Below are positions 49,551 through 57,027 of a stretch of 64,000 nucleotides of DNA, piece after piece. The notes beneath the pieces were generated by a model. That model saw only the letters and a program-made list of their open reading frames with translations. It had not been told where the DNA came from and did not search any database. A program made the translations under genes and the position numbers. This DNA is from JANWHQ01 sp963775275. GTDB lineage: Bacteria; Pseudomonadota; Alphaproteobacteria; Caulobacterales; Caulobacteraceae. How positions within the stretch are numbered: position 1 is the first letter of the stretch; the number at the start of each line of letters is the position of its first letter. Location: positions 806,001 through 870,000 of the forward strand of contig CAVZII010000005.1 of the NCBI GenBank assembly GCA_963775275.1. The letters are read 5' to 3'.

Positions 49551-50789
49551 ATGATCGCGATCCTCTTCACCAACGCGGCCCTGTTCGACGGCGTCGGGCC
49601 GCAGCTGGTCCGCGGGGCCGAGGTGCTGGTCGCGGACGGCGTCATCCAGGAGGTCTCCGAGCGCGCGATCGCCCGGCCGACCGACTGCGAGATCGTGGAC
49701 CTCGGCGGACGCACGCTCATGCCCGGGCTGATCGACGCCCATGTGCACGTCTGGGCGACGGACCTGGATATCCTGCGCCTGCTGCGGCGACGCACGGAGT
49801 ACCTCGCCGCCTTCGCCTACCGCTCGCTGCGCCAGATGCTGGACCGCGGCTTCACCACCGTGCGCGACGCGGGCGGGACGGACATCGGCTACGCCCAGGC
49901 CCTCGCCGACGGGCTGGCGGCGGGACCGAGGCTGCTGCACGCCGGCCGCTGGCTGTCACAGACGGGCGGACACGGCGACATGCGCTCGGGCGCCGACTTC
50001 GCCTGCGCCTGCGAGCTCAGAGACGGCGGCCAGGCGCGCTTCGCCCACATCGTCGACAGCCCCGACGAGGTGAGGAAGGCGGTGCGCGAAGAGCTGAGGC
50101 AGGGCGCGCACCAGATCAAGATCATGGGCTCGGGCGGGGTGGCGAGCCCGTCCGACCCGCTGGACCGGATGCAGTTCTCGGACGCGGAGATCCTCGCCGC
50201 CGTGGAGGAGGCCGAGCGCCACGGCGCCTATGTGATGGCGCACTGCCATCCGGCGAACGCCGTCAAGCGCTGCGCCGAGCTCGGCGTGCGCTCGATCGAA
50301 CACGCGACGCTGATCGACGAGGAGGCGGCCAAGGCGGTGGCGGCCAGGGGCGCGTTCGTGGTCCCGACCCTGGCGACGATCTGGGCGCTGCTGGAGGACG
50401 GGGCGGCGCTCGGGCTGCCGCCGGCGAGCGTGGAGAAGCTGAAGCAGGTCTCCGGCGGGGTGCTGCAGGGCCTGCAGGTGATGCGGCGCAACGGCCTGAA
50501 GGTGGGCTTCGGCACGGACCTGCTGGGCGCGCAGCAGGACCGGCAGGGCACGGAGTTCGCCCTGAGGGCCCAGGTGTTCTCGCCGCTGGAGATCCTGCGC
50601 CAGGCGACCAGCGTCAGCGCCGAGCTCCTGCGGATGGAGGACCGGATCGGCCGCGTCGCGCCGGGCTACCTCGCCGACCTGATCGCGGTGGAGGGCGATC
50701 CCCTGGCCGACATCGGCTGCCTCGGCCAGGGCGGGGCGAACCTTGCGGTGATCCTGCAGGGCGGGCGATTCCACAAGCGGACGGTCTGA
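49551..50789 (+). CDS. Metal-dependent amidohydrolase (imidazolonepropionase/prolidase-like)
   Basis: 412 aa from ATG 49551 (GAGGCGGA upstream); an ATG at 49521 adds an Arg-rich tail unlike the family. Motifs: GLIDAHVHVW (metal His pair), HQIKIMGSGGVASPSDP (carboxylated Lys region), YVMAHCHPANAVKRC, GVRSIEHATLID, and the catalytic Asp in KVGFGTDLLG. Ends with the usual VAPGYLADLIAVEGDPL. Cytoplasmic, no signal peptide. This branch includes prolidases of blocked or xenobiotic peptides; the substrate is not clear. Confidence 0.9.
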   Translation: MIAILFTNAALFDGVGPQLVRGAEVLVADGVIQEVSERAIARPTDCEIVDLGGRTLMPGLIDAHVHVWATDLDILRLLRRRTEYLAAFAYRSLRQMLDRGFTTVRDAGGTDIGYAQALADGLAAGPRLLHAGRWLSQTGGHGDMRSGADFACACELRDGGQARFAHIVDSPDEVRKAVREELRQGAHQIKIMGSGGVASPSDPLDRMQFSDAEILAAVEEAERHGAYVMAHCHPANAVKRCAELGVRSIEHATLIDEEAAKAVAARGAFVVPTLATIWALLEDGAALGLPPASVEKLKQVSGGVLQGLQVMRRNGLKVGFGTDLLGAQQDRQGTEFALRAQVFSPLEILRQATSVSAELLRMEDRIGRVAPGYLADLIAVEGDPLADIGCLGQGGANLAVILQGGRFHKRTV

Positions 50790-50827
50790 GGCCGGGGTTC
50801 GTGGCGGGCCCCTGCAATCACATCCGT

Positions 50828-50944
50828 TTGTCCCGGCGAAGGCCGGGACCCAGCTCCCGGGCGCTGATGCTGGCTGGAGAGGCGCCGGCCGCCTGGAACC
50901 CCCATCGGCATTCGCCATCTGGGTCCCGGCCTTCGCCGGGACAA
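50828..50944. repeat. Long inverted repeat with TTGTCCCGGCGAAGGCCGGG ends
   Basis: A perfect 26-bp inverted repeat (50828-50853 and 50919-50944), each arm itself nearly palindromic (CCCGGCGAAGGCCGGG), with a 65-bp interior. Similar half-elements (CTCGTCCCGGCGAAGG) occur near 24036. It lies at the converging 3' ends of two genes. Confidence 0.85.
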
Positions 50945-50999
50945 TCGGAAGACAACGCAAAGTCCCAGGACCCGCATTGCGATTGCACAGGCGCCAGCC

Positions 51000-51675
51000 C
51001 TATTGGAACGGCGGGATCTCGCCGCGGCGGACGGCGCCGTAGCAGCCCCAGAGCAGGTGGGCGGCCACGCCGCGGAAGGGGCGCCAGCGCTCGGCCCTGA
51101 GGTAGGCGGCCCTCTCGGCGGGCCGCTCGGCGGCGCGGTCGGCCCAGCGCATGGCCTCCTGCAGGGCCACGTCGCCGCCGGGGAAGGCGTCGAGCCGGCC
51201 CTCGCAGAACATCAGATAGGTCTCGGCCGTCCAGCGGCCGACGCCGGTCAGGCCCACCAGGACGGCGACGGCGTCCTCGTCGCCAAGGGCCGCCGAGGCC
51301 GGCGAAGTCGATGCGCCCTTCCGCCTCGGCCTCGGCGAGGGCGCGGACATAGCGGGCCTTGTTGCGCGAGAGGCCGAAGGCCTGCAGCGCCTCGGCCGGG
51401 CGGGCCAGGAGGGACTCGCCGCTGACCCCGCCGACGCCGGCCTCGAGCCGGGCCCAGATGCTGGCCGCGGCCGCGACCGACACCTGCTGCTCGACGATCA
51501 GCTTGGCGAGGCCGTAGAGGCCCGCCGGGCGAAGGCGCCAGGCGAAGGGCGGCAGGGCCGCGTGCAGGGGACCGAGCGCCGGGTCCGCCTCGACCAGGGC
51601 CTGGCGCGCCGCGGCGAGCGCGCCGGCGTCCGGCGGCGCGTAGGCGGCCGGAGCGGAGAGGACGGGATCAGCCAA
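51000..51675 (-). pseudogene. AlkA-like DNA-3-methyladenine glycosylase, frameshifted
   Basis: The N-terminal part starts at ATG 51675 (MADPVLSAPAAYAPPD) and runs through LAKLIVEQQVSVAAAASIWARL and LSRNKARYVRALAEA in one frame. The C-terminal part (LGDEDAVAVLVGLTGVGRWTAETYLMFCEGRLDAFPGGDVALQEA) is in another. Removing one base near 51285-51305 joins IDFA to AALGDEDA and yields about 225 aa. The HhH motif GLTGVGRWTA and catalytic Asp in PGGDVAL mark the HhH-GPD family, which excises alkylated bases. As sequenced the gene is broken. Overlaps the 3' end of the MaoC gene by 8 bp. Confidence 0.8.
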
Positions 51676-52513
51676 GCCGGCTGAGGCCGTTCTTGATGAC
51701 CACGACCTCGCGCGCGCGGATGCTGGCCTCGAAGGAGACCTCGTCGCCGTCGCGCCAGAGATCGACGCTGATGGTCTCGCCCGGGAAGACCGGCGCGGAG
51801 AAACGGGCCTGATGGCTCTTCATCCGGGCGGGATCGAGGTCGGCGCAGGCGCCCAGCACCGCGCGGCAGGTGATCGCGTAGGTGCAAAGGCCGTGCAGGA
51901 TCGGGCGCGGGAAGCCGACCATCCGGGCGAAGGCGGGATCGGCGTGCAGCGGGTTGCGGTCGCCGTTCAGGCGGTAGAGCAGCGCCTGGTCCGGCCGGGT
52001 GGGAATGTCCACCGACTGGTCGGGCGCGCGATCGGGGACCGTGTGCGGCCGGGGCTCGCCTTCGGCGGGGCCGCCGAAGCCGCCGTCGGCGCGCGCCACG
52101 ATGGTCGACCGGAGGGTCGCGAGCGGCGCGCCGGCCGTGTCCTGGAGGAGGGTCTCGACCACGAGGAAGGCGCCCTTGTCGCCCTTGTCGTAGACGCCCG
52201 CGACGCGGCTGAAGCCCACCGCCTCGCCCTCGGGCGGGATGGTCTGGTGCAGCTCCACCGCCTGCTCGCCGTGGACCACCCGGGCGAAGTTCACGCCGCT
52301 CCTGCCGATGAGCTGGATCGGCGAGGCGATGACGGTGACGAAGCTCGGCAGGGCCTTGAGGCCGTTCTCGTAGACGAAGGGCAGCTCGGCCTGGTTCAGG
52401 GGATCGGATCCCATGCCGACGCCGAGCGCATAGAGCATGGCGTCCTTGTCCTTCCAGGCGAAGCGCTCCTCGGGGGTCTTCAGATCCAGGATGTCGGGAT
52501 AGGCGATCGGCAC
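51668..52513 (-). CDS. MaoC-family enoyl-CoA hydratase 2 (R-specific)
   Basis: 281 aa, double hot-dog fold. The N-half holds GSDPLNQAELPFVYENGLKALPSFVTVI, and the C-half the active-site signature YRLNGDRNPLHADPAFARMVGFPRPILHG, where the Asp and His of the hydratase-2 motif are present. Matches the 17-beta-HSD4 hydratase type that makes R-3-hydroxyacyl-CoA in fatty-acid or steroid side-chain breakdown. Upstream of and overlapping the glycosylase gene. Confidence 0.9.
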   Translation of the reverse strand: MPIAYPDILDLKTPEERFAWKDKDAMLYALGVGMGSDPLNQAELPFVYENGLKALPSFVTVIASPIQLIGRSGVNFARVVHGEQAVELHQTIPPEGEAVGFSRVAGVYDKGDKGAFLVVETLLQDTAGAPLATLRSTIVARADGGFGGPAEGEPRPHTVPDRAPDQSVDIPTRPDQALLYRLNGDRNPLHADPAFARMVGFPRPILHGLCTYAITCRAVLGACADLDPARMKSHQARFSAPVFPGETISVDLWRDGDEVSFEASIRAREVVVIKNGLSRLG

Positions 52514-52681
52514 GGCTCAGCTCCCCATCTGGCCCCATCAAGCGAGCATCGGCGCGCTCGCGCAAGGGTGGATGACGGGCCGCCTCATCGTCCCCTGGGG
52601 TGCGAGGCGCGTTGCGGGGGGCGGCGGCATCCGATAGAAGCCGGGGCCGCCGAGACCGGCGCCATCGCGAGCTGAGGTTCA

Positions 52682-53494
52682 ATGCCGACCGACACCCCGC
52701 CAGAAGCGGTCCTGACCGGAGAGGTCCCGCTGTATCGCCAGCCCGAGCTGCTCTCCAAGGAGCAGCACGGCGCGCTCGGGATCAATTCGCCGACCGTCCG
52801 GTTCGGATTCGCAGCCAAGGCCCAGGTGTCGCCCCTGACCGTGCCCGAGTTCGCGGCGGCCTCGCTGTCGTTCCCGATCATCTTCGTGGGATCCGAGCAG
52901 CAGCCGGTGGCGGTGATGGGCCTGGAAGAGGGACAGAACCTCTTCGCCACGCCCGAGACCGGCTTCGAGCCGGACGTCTACATCACCAGCTATATCCGCC
53001 GCTATCCGTTCGTGCTGGCCAGCTCGGCCCAGGAAGAGGGCAGCCAGGAGCGCCTCCTGGTGGGCATCGACCGCGCCTATGAGCATATCTCGGAGAACGC
53101 CGAGACGCCCTTCTTCGAGAACGGCGAGCCCAGCCAGTACACCAAGAACTGCATCCAGTTCTGCAACGACTTCCAGTCCCAGGTGGCGCTGACCCGCTCG
53201 TTCGTGGACCTGCTGAAGCAGCTCGAGCTGCTCGAAACCCGCCAGGCGACCTTCCAGCCCCAGAACGCGGACGGCACGCCGGCGGGCGAGCTGCAGACGG
53301 TGGCCGAGTTCTACGCGGTGTCGCTGGACAAGCTGAACGCCCTGCCCGCCGAGAAGCTGGTGGAGCTGAGGAACAACGGCGCGCTGCAGGTGATCTATGC
53401 CCACCTGAACTCCCTGCAGGGCTGGGACCGGCTGATCGTCCGGGCCCTGATTCGCCAGCAGCAGCAGCAGGCCGAGGCCGCGGCGAACGACTAA
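52682..53494 (+). CDS. SapC-family protein
   Basis: 270 aa. VPLYRQPELLSKEQHGALGINSP and RFGFAAKAQVSPLTVPEFAAASLSFPIIFVG are characteristic of the SapC family, followed by YITSYIRRYPFVLA and QFCNDFQSQVALTRSFVDLLK. SapC-like proteins are linked to S-layer or surface secretion in Campylobacter; in Caulobacterales they are widespread, with the role unproven. C-terminus Gln-rich (RQQQQQAEA). Own promoter presumed, divergent from the MaoC gene. Confidence 0.9.
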   Translation: MPTDTPPEAVLTGEVPLYRQPELLSKEQHGALGINSPTVRFGFAAKAQVSPLTVPEFAAASLSFPIIFVGSEQQPVAVMGLEEGQNLFATPETGFEPDVYITSYIRRYPFVLASSAQEEGSQERLLVGIDRAYEHISENAETPFFENGEPSQYTKNCIQFCNDFQSQVALTRSFVDLLKQLELLETRQATFQPQNADGTPAGELQTVAEFYAVSLDKLNALPAEKLVELRNNGALQVIYAHLNSLQGWDRLIVRALIRQQQQQAEAAAND

Positions 53495-53554
53495 GGGCGG
53501 ATTGCGGGGGCCCGCAGGCCTCGTCGACCTCCTCCCGCGTCTCCCGGCAGGGCC

Positions 53555-53956
53555 TCAGCCGCCCTTGCAGGCGAAGAGGCTGCGCGTCAGGCAGGAGAAG
53601 ACCAGGCGGCCCTCCTCGTCCAGGAGGTCGTGCTGGGCGATGACGATGCCCTTGGCGGCGCCCACCGAATCCTTGGCCATCACCGTCATGCGGCCGCGCA
53701 GCAGCTCGCCGGCGGGTGGATTGCGCACCCATCTGAGGGCGTCCACGCCCAGACGCTTGGTCTGGGCCCAGTCGGCCGAGGCGGCGTGGTCGAGCCGGGA
53801 CCACAGGGCGTAGACCATGGCGTCCGGCGCGCCCTGCTCGGCGCTCCAGCCGGGCGCGAACCGGGCGATGAAGGCCTCGAGCGCCGCAGGATCGACCGCC
53901 GCGGCGCCGAGGGGCTCGACGCTCCCGATCTCGATGTCCTCGAAGTAGACGGGCAT
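53555..53956 (-). CDS. Small MaoC-like dehydratase
   Basis: 133 aa, a single hot-dog domain: YFEDIEIGSVEPLG (typical MaoC start), MVYALWSRLDHAAS, LRWVRNPPAGELLRGRMTVMAKD and GIVIAQHDLLDEEGRLVFSCLTRSLF. The usual active-site Asp/His pair (PxHxD) is not obvious; ARFAPGWSAEQGAPD stands in that place, so activity is uncertain. Ends 60 nt from the convergent SapC gene. Confidence 0.75.
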   Translation of the reverse strand: MPVYFEDIEIGSVEPLGAAAVDPAALEAFIARFAPGWSAEQGAPDAMVYALWSRLDHAASADWAQTKRLGVDALRWVRNPPAGELLRGRMTVMAKDSVGAAKGIVIAQHDLLDEEGRLVFSCLTRSLFACKGG

Positions 53957-54036
53957 GACGGTCTCGCACCAGTGGTTCCGTTGACGACGTCAACCGCCTA
54001 TAGCTCCGAACGGGGGGAGGAGAGAATCGGCGGACG

Positions 54037-56205
54037 ATGAGTCATCTTAGGGCGTTCCTGGTCCTCCTGGCTCTGGCCATCGCGCCGACGGCTCACGCCG
54101 CGTCCGTCAGCTCGGGCCATGTGCAGCTGGAGCTGATTCCCGAGGCGGCCTCGATCGCGCCCGGCGGGACGATCCACGTGGCGCTCAGCCAGAAGATCGC
54201 CCCCGGCTGGCACACCTACTGGCGCAATCCCGGCGACGCGGGCGAGCCGCCGAAGCTGGCCTGGACCCTGCCGCCGGGATGGCGGGCGGGAGAGATCGTC
54301 TGGCCCGCGCCGACGCGCCTGCCGGTCGGCCCGCTGATGGACTACGGCTACGAAGGCCAGGTCCTCCTGCCGATCCCCCTCACCGCCCCGGCGAACGCGA
54401 CGCCCGGCCGCAGCGCGCGGCTGCGCGCGGCCGTCTCGCTGCTGGTCTGCAAGGATGTCTGCATCCCCGAGGACGCCACGCTCGTTCTCGATCTGCCGGT
54501 GACGGCGGCGCCGGCGAAGGGACCGCCCGATCCCGCGGTGGCCCGGGCCCTGGCCGACGCGCCCGCCAAGGCCGCGCTGAAGGCGAGCATGGCGCTGAAG
54601 GACGGCAGGCTGAAGCTCGCCGTCGCCGGCGCGGCGCTGAACGGCCCGGACGTGAGCGAGGCCTATTTCTTCCCCTACGACTCCACCGTCATCGACCACG
54701 CCAAGCCCCAGCTGGTGGACCGCGGGCCCCAGGGCCTGACCCTGACCATGACGCCCGGATACGCCTTCACCTCCGGCAAGGCGCCGCCGAGCCTCGCGGG
54801 CGCGCTGGAGGTCGACGGCCGCGCCTATGAGATCGACGCCCGGCCCGGGCCGCCGCCGGCGGGCGCGGCGGGCCTCGGGCCCCCGATGGCGCGGGCCGGC
54901 GACGCGGGAGGCGGCGGGGCGGCGGGGCCCGGCGGGCTCGGCGGGCTCGGCGGGCTGCTGCTCGCGGCCGGCTACGCCTTCCTGGGCGGCGTGATCCTGA
55001 ACCTGATGCCTTGCGTCTTCCCGATCCTGTCGATGAAGACGATCGCCCTGGCCTCGCACGCCGACGAGGCGGCCAGGCCCCGGCTGCAGGGCGCGGCCTT
55101 CATGGCCGGCGCGCTGGCGACCTTCGTGGCCCTCGCCGCGGCCCTGATCGCCGCCAAGTCCGCAGGCGCGGCGGTGGGATGGGGCTTCCAGCTGCAGTCG
55201 CCGGGCGTGGTGGCGACGCTGGGCCTCTTGATGCTGCTGATCGGCCTGAACCTCTCGGGCGTGTTCGAGGCCGGACAGAGCCTGCAGGGCGTCGGCGCGC
55301 CGGTGCACGCGGGCGGGGCGGCCAAGTCGTTCCTGACCGGCGCCCTGGCGGTGGTGGTCGCGGCGCCCTGCACGGCGCCCTTCATGGCCGGAGCCATCGC
55401 CTGGGCCCTGACCCAGAACGAAGCCGCCGCCCTGGCGGTGTTCGCGGCCCTCGGGCTGGGCTTCGCCGCGCCCTTCACCCTGCTGTCGTTCGCGCCGGGC
55501 CTGCTGAAGCGGCTGCCCCGGCCCGGGCCCTGGATGGACGTCCTGAAGAGGGCGCTGGCCTTCCCGATGTACGGCGCGGCCGCCTGGCTGCTGTGGGTGC
55601 TGACCCTGCAGGCGGGGACGACGGCCCTGGCCGCCGCCCTGGCCGCGGCGGTGGTGCTGGCGCTGGGCGCCTGGGTCTACGGCGCGGCCCAGCGGGCCCA
55701 GGTCTCGGGCCGCCGGCATGTGCTGCTCTATGGCCTCAGCGCCGCGGCCCTGATCGGCGCAGCGGGCCTGGCGGCCGCGGGCCTTCGCGTCTCGAGCCCC
55801 GATGCGGCGCGCACCGCGGCCCTGGGCGCCGGCGCGGCCCAGGGGCTGAAGGAGGAACCGTTCTCGCCGGCGCGGCTCGCGGCCCTGCGCCAGGCCGGCC
55901 GGCCCGTGTTCGTCAACTTCACCGCCGCCTGGTGCATCACCTGCCAGGTCAATGAGCGGGCGACCCTGAGGAGCCCGGAGGTGGCCAAGGCCTTCGCGCG
56001 CACCGGGACCACCTATCTGAAGGCGGACTGGACGCGGCGCGACGCCGACATCGCCGAGGCGCTGTCCGGCTATGGCCGCGCCGGGGTGCCGCTCTATGTG
56101 GTCTATGGGGCGGACGGGAGCGAGCCGCAGATCCTGCCGCAGATCCTGACCCCGGACGTGGTGACCGCGGCGCTGGAAAAGGCGGGCGGGGACGCCAAGT
56201 CCTGA
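54037..56205 (+). CDS. DsbD/ScsB-type transmembrane thiol:disulfide reductase
   Basis: 722 aa. Signal peptide (FLVLLALAIAPTAHAA). The periplasmic N-domain has Cys pair C138/C142 (VCKDVCIPE), as in ScsB. The membrane domain has about eight helices with the conserved Cys in LMPCVFPILS and AAPCTAPF. The C-terminal thioredoxin domain has WCITC (C633, C636). It carries electrons from cytoplasmic thioredoxin to periplasmic partners, for example isomerases, cytochrome maturation or copper-stress proteins. The N-domain form points to ScsB rather than classical DsbD. Confidence 0.9.
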   Translation: MSHLRAFLVLLALAIAPTAHAASVSSGHVQLELIPEAASIAPGGTIHVALSQKIAPGWHTYWRNPGDAGEPPKLAWTLPPGWRAGEIVWPAPTRLPVGPLMDYGYEGQVLLPIPLTAPANATPGRSARLRAAVSLLVCKDVCIPEDATLVLDLPVTAAPAKGPPDPAVARALADAPAKAALKASMALKDGRLKLAVAGAALNGPDVSEAYFFPYDSTVIDHAKPQLVDRGPQGLTLTMTPGYAFTSGKAPPSLAGALEVDGRAYEIDARPGPPPAGAAGLGPPMARAGDAGGGGAAGPGGLGGLGGLLLAAGYAFLGGVILNLMPCVFPILSMKTIALASHADEAARPRLQGAAFMAGALATFVALAAALIAAKSAGAAVGWGFQLQSPGVVATLGLLMLLIGLNLSGVFEAGQSLQGVGAPVHAGGAAKSFLTGALAVVVAAPCTAPFMAGAIAWALTQNEAAALAVFAALGLGFAAPFTLLSFAPGLLKRLPRPGPWMDVLKRALAFPMYGAAAWLLWVLTLQAGTTALAAALAAAVVLALGAWVYGAAQRAQVSGRRHVLLYGLSAAALIGAAGLAAAGLRVSSPDAARTAALGAGAAQGLKEEPFSPARLAALRQAGRPVFVNFTAAWCITCQVNERATLRSPEVAKAFARTGTTYLKADWTRRDADIAEALSGYGRAGVPLYVVYGADGSEPQILPQILTPDVVTAALEKAGGDAKS

Positions 56206-56262
56206 GCCGCCCACACGCCGGCCTCGATGAGGCCTGCTCCCCAGTCTCGATGCCTTGCACGC

Positions 56263-56329
56263 ACTCCGCGGCGCGTCCCGGCGTCGACGCTTCGCGCCGC
56301 CGCTACGCGGTCGCCGGGACGAGCGGAGT
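56263..56329. repeat. REP-like palindrome (ACTCCGC ... GTCCCGGC ... GCCGGGAC ... GCGGAGT)
   Basis: The outer arms ACTCCGC/GCGGAGT and inner arms GTCCCGGCG/CGCCGGGAC form a broken stem around a GC-rich loop, at the converging ends of dsbD-like and the 56342 gene. It may also serve as a bidirectional transcription stop. Confidence 0.6.
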
Positions 56330-56341
56330 TCGGGACCGAGC

Positions 56342-56818
56342 TCAGGCGGGCGGCGTGCTGGGCGGGGTGGTGATCACCTCGACGTTGTCGCGCAGCAGAT
56401 AGAACATGTCGCGCAGGGCCAGGTCCTCGGACGCGCCGGTGGACGCCTGGGCCACGGCCTTGAGCTTGACGCTCAGGTCCTGGGAGATTCCGTGCAGGAT
56501 GCACTTGAGGTCGCCGTCCTCGCCGGACTTGACCAGATGCTCGTGGCCCTTCTCGTCGAGGGCCGCCAGGTCGTTGATCTGGGACTCGAAACGATTGAAA
56601 CCGATCAGCGGCATGGCCTTGGGCGAGGTCTTCATCTTGGGCGTCCGGTATCGCTCGACCTGGTCGCGGAGCCTGGCCGCGCGGCCGACGATGTCGACGA
56701 ACAGCGGCTCGTCCGCGACCGAGTGCGGGACCGTGGCGGGAACCGGCTGGGCGGGCGGCGCGCTAGGACCGGTGGAGGCAAGAAACAGGAAGGCTGCGGC
56801 GGCGACATCGCAGGACAT
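56342..56818 (-). CDS. Secreted protein of unknown function
   Basis: 158 aa from ATG 56818; the longer frame upstream runs into repeat copy 3. A short hydrophobic start (MSCDVAAAAFLFLASTG) suggests a signal peptide. The mature part is helical and charged (FVDIVGRAARLRDQVERYRTPKMKT, GEDGDLKCILHGISQDLSVKLKAVAQAS) with one Cys in LKCILHG. No family recognised. Confidence 0.6.
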   Translation of the reverse strand: MSCDVAAAAFLFLASTGPSAPPAQPVPATVPHSVADEPLFVDIVGRAARLRDQVERYRTPKMKTSPKAMPLIGFNRFESQINDLAALDEKGHEHLVKSGEDGDLKCILHGISQDLSVKLKAVAQASTGASEDLALRDMFYLLRDNVEVITTPPSTPPA

Positions 56819-56841
56819 GGACTCTATCCTCGGCTGACAAG

Positions 56842-57008
56842 CTAGTGTCCCGATTCCGACGTTCGTCATAGCGGGCGGCAGGCGCGAACGAACTTCGGGA
56901 TCGAACAGGACACTAGCCAAGTTATTGAATCCAGCGCGGTTTACAAATTTGAAGCTCGCCGCCGAGCGCGCCCCAACGACCAGGCGAACTTCAAATCCAC
57001 CACACCAG
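56842..57008. repeat. Twin-hairpin intergenic repeat, copy 3 (diverged)
   Basis: Hairpin 1 (56842-56916) keeps CTAGTGTCC ends and the GAACTTCGG core. Hairpin 2 (about 56931-57008) has CCAG/CCAG ends, and its stem has changed on both arms (CAAATTTGAAG against CTTCAAATCC). The element ends 9 nt before the pgi ribosome site, so it lies in the pgi promoter or leader. Confidence 0.8.
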
Positions 57009-57027
57009 ACTCGATCGGAGGTTCAGG

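Noticed and set aside
49229..49795. Minus-strand ORFs in and beyond the 49175-49550 gap
   Set aside because: They overlap the amidohydrolase in antisense, are Arg/Ser-rich and have no motif.
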